A stretch of DNA of 64,000 nt from Marisa cornuarietis (taxonomy: Eukaryota > Mollusca > Gastropoda > Architaenioglossa > Ampullariidae): positions 2,529,501-2,593,500 of the forward strand of contig SMMW01000145.1 of assembly GCA_004794655.1 (NCBI GenBank). The letters are read 5' to 3'. A model generated the notes under the pieces. That model made no database searches and was not told the DNA's origin. It saw nothing but the letters and a program-made list of their open reading frames with translations. Shown here piece after piece: positions 57,875 to 64,000 of the stretch. Position 1 is the stretch's first letter. Each line of letters starts with the position of its first letter. The position numbers and the translations under genes are program-made.

Positions 57875-60190
57875 TGTGGACCACTATGTATGTTGTCTAC
57901 ACTGTGTGCAGCACTATGTATGTGGTCTACACTGTGTACAGCACTATGTATGTGGTCTACATTGTGTGCAGCACTATGTATGTTGTCTACACTGTGTGCA
58001 GCACTATGTATGTTGTCTACACTGTGTACAGCACTATGTATGTGGTCTACATTGTGTACAGCACTATGTAAGTGGTCTACATTGTGTGCAGCACTATGTA
58101 TGTGGTCTACACTGTGTGCAGCACTATGTATGTGGTCTACACTGTGTACAGCACTATGTATGTGGTCTACACTGTGTACAGCACTATGTATGTGGTCTAC
58201 ACTGTGTACAGCACTATGTATGTTGTCTACACTGTGTGCAGCACTATGTATGTGGTCTACACTGTGTACAGCACTATGTATGTGGTCTACACTGTGTGCA
58301 GCACTATGTATGTGGTCTACACTGTGTACAGCACTATGTATGTGGTCTACACTGTGTACAGCACTATGTATGTGGTCTACACTGTGTGCAGCACTATGTA
58401 TGTGGTCTACATTGTGTGCAGCACTATGTATGTGGTCTACACTGTGTGCAGCACTATGTATGTGGTCTAAGCTTTGTGCAGCACTATGTATGTTGTCTAC
58501 AATGTGTGCAGCTCTATGTATGTGGTCTACACTGTGTACAGCACTATGTATGTGGTTTACACTGTGTACAGCACTATGTATGTGGTCTACACTGTGTACA
58601 GCACTATGTATGTGGTCTACACTGTGTACAGCACTATGTTTGTGGTCTACACTGTGTACAGCACTATGTATGTTGTCTACACTGTGTGCAGCACTATGTA
58701 TGTGGTCTACACTGTGTGCAGCACTATGTATGTGGTCTACACTGTGTGCAGCACTATGTATGTGGTCTACACTGTGTACAGCACTATGTATGTTGTCTAC
58801 ACTGTGTACAGCACTATGTATGTGGTCTACACTGTGTGCAGCACTATGTATGTGGTCTACACTGTGTGCAGCACTATGTATGTGGTCTACATTGTGTGCA
58901 GCACTATGTATGTGGTCTACACTGTGTGCAGCACTATGTATGTGGTCTAAGCTTTGTGCAGCACTATGTATGTTGTCTACATTGTGTGCAGCACTATGTA
59001 TGTGGTCTACACTGTGTACAACACTATGTATGCGGTCTACACTGTGTGCAGCACTATGTATGTGGTCTACACTGTGTGCAGCACTATGTATGTGGTCTAC
59101 ACTGTGTACAGCACTATGTATGTGGTCTACACTGTGTACAGCACTGTGTTTGTGGTCTACACTGTGTACAGCACTATGTATGTTGTCTACACTGTGTGCA
59201 GCACTATGTATGTGGTCTACACTGTGTGCAGCACTATGTATGTGGTCTACACTGTGTGCAGCACTATGTATGTGGTCTACATTGTGTACAGCACTATGTA
59301 TGTGGTCTACATTGTGTGCAGCACTATGTATGTTGTCTACACTGTGTACAGCACTATGTATGTTGTCTACACTGTGTACAGCACTATGTATGTGGTCTAC
59401 ACTGTGTACAGCACTATGTATGTGGTCTACATTGTGTGCAGCACTATGTATGTTGTCTACATTGTGTGCAGCACTATGTATGTGGTCTACACTGTGTGCA
59501 GCACTATGTATGTGGTCTACATTGTGTGCAGCACTATGTATGTTGTCTACACTGTGTGCAGCACTATGTATGTTGTCTACACTGTGTGCAGTACTTTGTA
59601 TGTGGTCTACAGTGTGTGCAGCACTATGTATTATGTCTACACTGTGTGCAGCACTATGTATGTTGTCTACACTGTGTACAGCACTATACAGGTGGTCTAC
59701 ACTGTGTGCAGCACTATGTATGTTGTCTACACTGTGTGCAGCACTATGTGTGTGGTCTACACTGTGTACAGCACTATGTATGTGTTCTACATTGTGTGCA
59801 GCACTATGTATGTGGTCTACACTGTGTGCAGCACTATGTATGTGGTCTACACTGTGTACAGCACTATACAGGTGGTGTACACTGTGTGCAGCACTATGTA
59901 TGTGGTCTACACTATGTGCAGCACTATACAGGTGGTCTACACTGTGTGTAGCACTATGTATGTGGTCTACACTATGTGCAGCACTATACAGGTGGTCTAC
60001 ACTGTGTGTAGCACTATGTATGTGGTCTACACTATGTGCAGCACTATACAGGTGGTCTACACTGTGTGTAGCACTATGTATGTGGTCTACACTATGTGCA
60101 GCACTATACAGGTGGTCTACACTGTGTGTAGCACTATGTATGTGGTCTACACTATGTGCAGCACTATTCAGGTGGTCTAAGCCCTGTGTA
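57875..60190. repeat. 30-bp minisatellite, ~77 copies
   Basis: Core GTGCAGCACTATGTATGTGG followed by TCTACACTGT, with constant 30-bp phase over 2.3 kb. Variants (GTACA/GTGCA, TGTTG/TGTGG, CTAAGCTTTG) show duplicated blocks about 480-510 bp apart (58381-58500 and 58861-58980 match). The right end is a 60-bp dimer. Open frames of 693 and 771 codons are by-products of the 10-codon unit. Confidence 0.98.
59881..60180. repeat. 60-bp dimeric higher-order repeat, 5 copies
   Basis: A unit with GTAGCACTATGTATG alternates strictly with one carrying GCAGCACTATACAGG; 59941-60180 shows four almost identical dimers. Confidence 0.93.
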
Positions 60191-60983
60191 TCACTACATA
60201 TTTAGGTGAAATATCTCAGGCCTGTAGTCCTACAGGAATGACGATGTGCGACTGAGGGCGCGGGTGTGCAGAGAGTTGTATGATGTGGTTCATGACACTT
60301 ATTCCCGATAAATTCATACTTCATTACAGTCATCATTATACTATTATATATACTATTATATATACGGACACTTCAGTCAAGTATCAAGAACATGCCATTT
60401 ACCAGGAACATGGCAGTAAATTATTACTTTAGCAAAATACGAAGGAAATGCTTGAAAGACTGTAGCTCAGCCTAATACCAAGACAGTCCAGTAAATTTGC
60501 TACTCAGCCAGATATGAAGGCACTACCAATATCTTGTAGTTTACACCAGTAGTATCACACGGACACTCCAGTGAGTTGCTGACCAAATACCAAGGACATT
60601 GTAATTTGGTAAGTCTGTAAACTATTAGCTCAGCTGCACCTGTAGAATGTGACAGAGCACACAGGTAACCTGCTGCGTACAACAAAATGTTTGGAAAAGT
60701 TCGCTTGGATAATTGTAGTTGATTTCAACAGATGCCTGGGAGTAGCTGCTACTGTAGACAACTGCTGGTATCTATTGTCACTATTTACACACTAATGCCA
60801 GTAGGGACGGCCTCGTGCACTTCCAGTTAGTTCCATTTACATTATCTTTCTGGGGTTTTTTTATTCAGTCGAAAAAAGTAAAAGAAGGAATAGATGGGAA
60901 AAGTTTCGATTAAATTACACGAGAGACGCACGCAAACAAACAGCTTGCACTTATTACTTTATACTCTGGTGGACTATTTATTG
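60191..60983. other. unique stretch
   Basis: Short TACTATTATATA repeat at 60341-60364. No gene. Confidence 0.5.
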
Positions 60984-60984
60984 T

Positions 60985-61028
<44 letters not shown>

Positions 61029-61300
61029 TTGAGAGGTAACAGTGTATAGACAGACGCACAGACAAGCATATAAGAGAGAGCGGTGTACAGACACACAAAC
61101 AGATGAGAGATAGGGGTGTACAGACAAACAGACGAGAGATAGGAGTGTACCGAAAGACAAACAGATGAGAGAGAGAGAGACTGGTATACAGACAAACAAA
61201 CAAATGAGTGATCGTCGTATACAGACAAACAGATGAGAGATAGCGGTGTACAGATGAACAAACAGACAAACAGAGGAGAGACTGCGGCGGGAGATGGTCA
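60984..61300. repeat. (CAGA)n and a degenerate ~32-bp repeat
   Basis: Pure CAGA run at about 60985-61025, then irregular GTGTACAGACAAACAGATGA and GAGATAG units. Confidence 0.88.
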
Positions 61301-62579
61301 CACACATGAGAGACTGAAGTCGTCTCACAGACGTGACGCACGTGTGACAAAGATCTACAGTCTACACCTGTTTGCACCTGGGCAGACAGCACCACACCAG
61401 GAGGCTGCGCATGGGCAGGTAAACGCGGGAACTGGTGGGTGCGGGGTGGACAATGAAACGTTCAGTCGCTACCCACGCTCAGTCGGCGTGGAGAAACGGT
61501 TGAGTGGTAGGAGCAGACGACACAACCTTGACTCATAGCCTTTGTGAACAGTGGGCGACCTACAGAAGTGAGACGCAGAAATTACACCTCATCTGGTCGA
61601 CTTTTTAGATTGATACCGAAATCACACTTCATTTCCTCGACTTTTCGTTTTAACCGAGAAAATGCACTCAGTATGGCTGAACTGGTATCGTGACACTAAG
61701 CACAACTAATTTTATTGACTTCTTATTGACTTTAGCTGACTGGTGTCCCTGTAGTACACGTCTCTTGAGCTTTTGTTCTTGCTAATAATTTTATTTCAGT
61801 TTTAGTTTATTTTATATGCAGAGAAATATTTTGTATTCAAGGTTGCTACTTCCGCCCGTCCTCCATCTCTGTAATCAGGTAGATGTACTCCTCTAGTACT
61901 ATTTTGTCTTTCTCGCTCTTCAAAAACCCAGATACAGGGAGAAGAGAGAGCAGGAGTCAAGTGTGCATGTCAAAGGTCACGATGGAATTGTCATGTCACG
62001 TCACAATGGACCTGACATGTCACAAGGCACGAAGTACCTGTCATGTCAGAGGTCACGACAGACCTCAACAAAGATGTTCCTAAAATAAATGTGGGCTTAC
62101 TTAGTGAGGATTTGCAGATCAGAACATTCAGTATATCAGTACACCAACATGAGATGTACATCTACACATGTTCTTGGACAAGGGCTTTAAAGTGCATCTC
62201 TATAATGTCTATAAAATGGACCATTGCTCACAAATGTTTGATGATGATGGTGTGACTCATACAACCATACAGCATGAAAACGAACCCCTGATTTAAAATA
62301 ATATTATTCACATAAAATCTGAAAGGTTTACAAATTATTAGTTAAAACAAGAATTTTTGCAGTTTTTAACCCTATTTTACATTTCCCAAACTATAATGTA
62401 ATGCTCCACCAAAACTGTTTGGTGTTGGTTACATGATATAAAATTCAAACTATAGCAAGTTTGACATGTCTATGTGTACAGGGTTCTTATCAGACTGGTC
62501 CTGGACAGGTTCACTTTATACACACATGTACTTGATCAAAGCAGTCTCTGCAATTAAAACAATTTTTAAATGCTAAGGG
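61301..62579. other. unique stretch
   Basis: A CATGTCACRA repetition at 61993-62060. No exon supported. Confidence 0.5.
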
Positions 62580-63030
62580 CAGGGTTGGAAACCTTTTTTC
62601 TGCCAAGACCATATAGATATTTATATTATCACTCGCAGGCCATACTAAATTCTCTACTTAAAAATTAGCCGCTATCTTTGGTCAAACATTTCTTTAGCTC
62701 ACACCTTAAGTGATTGCTGGAACTGGTTCTCCAGCACCCCATTGGCTGAGTTCATTATTGTAAAATGTACTTTGGTATAATGATTCACTTCATATAACTT
62801 TTATAATGATTCACTTCATATAACTTTGGTATAATGATTCACTTCATATAATTTTTATAATGATTCACTTCATATAACTTAATATTCCGATGACAAAAGC
62901 TTCATGGTTTATTGAATCTCGAGTCCCACCTGTAGGCTAATTTTAAGGGCAATTTTGTATGGTCCGTGAATGATTCATATTATAAATATCCCAGTGTCCC
63001 TTGGCAGAACAACGCCGGAACTCATCCTCC
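62580..63030. mobile_element. decayed inverted-repeat element, hAT-like end
   Basis: Left arm (62580-62672): CAGGGTTGGAAACCTTTTTT, CTGCCAAGACC, GATATTTATATTAT, GGCCATAC and AAAATTAGCC. The right arm (about 62935-63025), read on the other strand, repeats CTGCCAAGG, GATATTTATAATAT, GGACCATAC and AAAATTAGCC in the same order. CAGGGNTGGNAACCTTTTT resembles hAT-type ends. No transposase. The central part carries a small tandem repeat. Confidence 0.55.
62765..62880. repeat. ~27-bp repeat inside the inverted-repeat element
   Basis: ATAATGATTCACTTCATATA with ACTTTGGT or ACTTTT spacers, four copies. Confidence 0.93.
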
Positions 63031-63159
63031 ATAAATGCCCTTCTTAAATATATATTGATTATAGGGCCAACACACACCCTACTGCAAAAACAAAACAAAA
63101 CAAAAAAACAAGCTCCATTGGAGCGAAAATGATTCGGAGGACACTGTCACTGGCTCTGA

Positions 63160-63612
63160 GTCGTGTCATGTCTGTGAATCGTGTCATGGCTGTGAGTCGT
63201 GTCATGGCTGTGAATCCTGTCATGTCTGTGAGTCGTGTCATGTCTGTGAATCCTGTCATGGCTGTGAGTCGTGTCATGGCTGTGAGTCGTGTCATGTCTG
63301 GGAGTCGTGTCATGGCTGGGAGTCGTGTCATGTATGGGAGTCGTGTCATGGCTGGGAGTCGTGTCATGTCTGTGAGTCGTGCCATGTATGGGAGTCGTGT
63401 CATGGCTGTGAGTCGTGTCATGTCTGGCAGTCGTGTCATGTACGGGAGTCGTGTCATGGCTGTGAGTCGTGTCATGTCTGTGAGTCGTGTCATGTATGTG
63501 AATCCTGTCATGTCTGTGAGTCGTGTCATGTCTGAGAGTCGTGTCATGGCTGTGAATCCTGTCATGTCATGTCTGTGAGTCGTGTCATGTCTGTGAGTCG
63601 TGTCATGTCTGG
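63160..63612. repeat. 18-bp minisatellite, ~25 copies
   Basis: GTGAGTCGTGTCATGTCT with GAATCCTG, TGGCTG and TATGGG variants; both strands are open because the unit is six codons. Confidence 0.97.
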
Positions 63613-63849
63613 GAGACTCGATACAAGCGAGACCAGAGTTTCTTGCATCGCCTTCCGAGTTCGCTGTTCAAAGATCCCGGCCACCAGAAAGGGCAGACAA
63701 AGATACAAGTTACTTCAAAGCTAAAGTTTAACTAGTTATTTTTAATTCTACATATACCTATTACGCTAATGATATAATAATATAATTTAAATAATGATTT
63801 AGATTGTCGGAGTAATCAGTTAATGACCATCGTCCTCAATGTGTCATCG
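63613..63849. other. unique spacer
   Basis: Nothing recognised. Confidence 0.5.
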
Positions 63850-64000
63850 CGTTTTTCTTTCATTAGCCGGATGTATAATTTCTGTCATTATCCAGATGTA
63901 TAATTTCTGTCATTAGCGGGATGTATAATTTCTGTCATTAGCGGGATGTATAATTTCTGTCATTAGCGGGATGTATAATTTCTGTCATTAGCCAGATGTA
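63850..64000. repeat. 25-bp minisatellite running off the window
   Basis: CATTAGCGGGATGTATAATT followed by TCTGT, six copies; array open at the right edge. Confidence 0.95.

Noticed and set aside
57870..60205. Cys-rich open frames of 693 and 771 codons
   Set aside because: They lie wholly in a 30-bp tandem array; the unit is ten codons and has no stop in several frames. No signal peptide, splice context or unique sequence supports a protein.

Overview
This is eukaryotic, almost certainly animal, nuclear DNA: one multi-exon gene with GT-AG introns, non-LTR retrotransposon fragments, short DNA-transposon-like elements, (CA)n/(GT)n microsatellites and a very large number of minisatellites. Nothing bacterial, viral or organellar is visible. 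The style (very many short tandem arrays, SINE-like tails, ETS gene) would suit a mollusc or another lophotrochozoan, but the sequence does not prove this.

The only convincing protein-coding gene lies on the minus strand between about 45.8 and 50.0 kb. It is an ETS-family transcription factor of the ERG/FLI1/FEV/Ets21C type, assembled here from five coding exons (49992-49806, 49284-49078, 47801-47718, 47113-46867, 46537-45793). All splice phases agree, giving a model of 489 residues. A strong GTAAGT donor at 50909/50908 suggests an upstream non-coding exon. No PNT/SAM domain is seen. The intron before the ETS-domain exon carries a 44-bp minisatellite with six perfect TGACGTCA (CRE) palindromes and a seventh just outside it.

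The rest is dominated by more than 40 different tandem arrays (unit 18-100 bp, a few to more than 100 copies), which by my hand tally fill about half the window. The largest are a 39-bp array (61-4470), an ~87-bp TA/CA-bearing array (4.76-5.95 kb), an exact 100-bp array (10.48-12.18 kb), 47-bp (17.4-18.5), 30-bp (19.9-21.1), 41-bp (23.3-25.0), 32/33-bp (26.05-27.9), a palindromic TA-rich array (29.1-30.85), 52-bp (35.8-37.3), 31-bp (39.4-40.1), 43-bp (57.05-57.85) and 30-bp (57.9-60.2). Several show higher-order repeats. Long open frames within these arrays come from unit lengths divisible by three, or lack of stops in the unit, and are not annotated as genes.

Mobile-element remnants: a LINE ORF1-like fragment (7.19-7.93 kb, +); the 3' end of a LINE ORF2 (13.1-14.1 kb, -) in which two minisatellites have grown inside the coding sequence; a SINE-like tail (5.95-6.22 kb) that splits a tandem unit; a B-box-bearing SINE-like piece (~28 kb); a 1,283-bp element with ~25-bp terminal inverted repeats inserted in a TA-rich array (30855-32137); a 266-bp MITE (43017-43282) with a lone end nearby (42807-42831); and a decayed hAT-like inverted-repeat element (62.58-63.03 kb).
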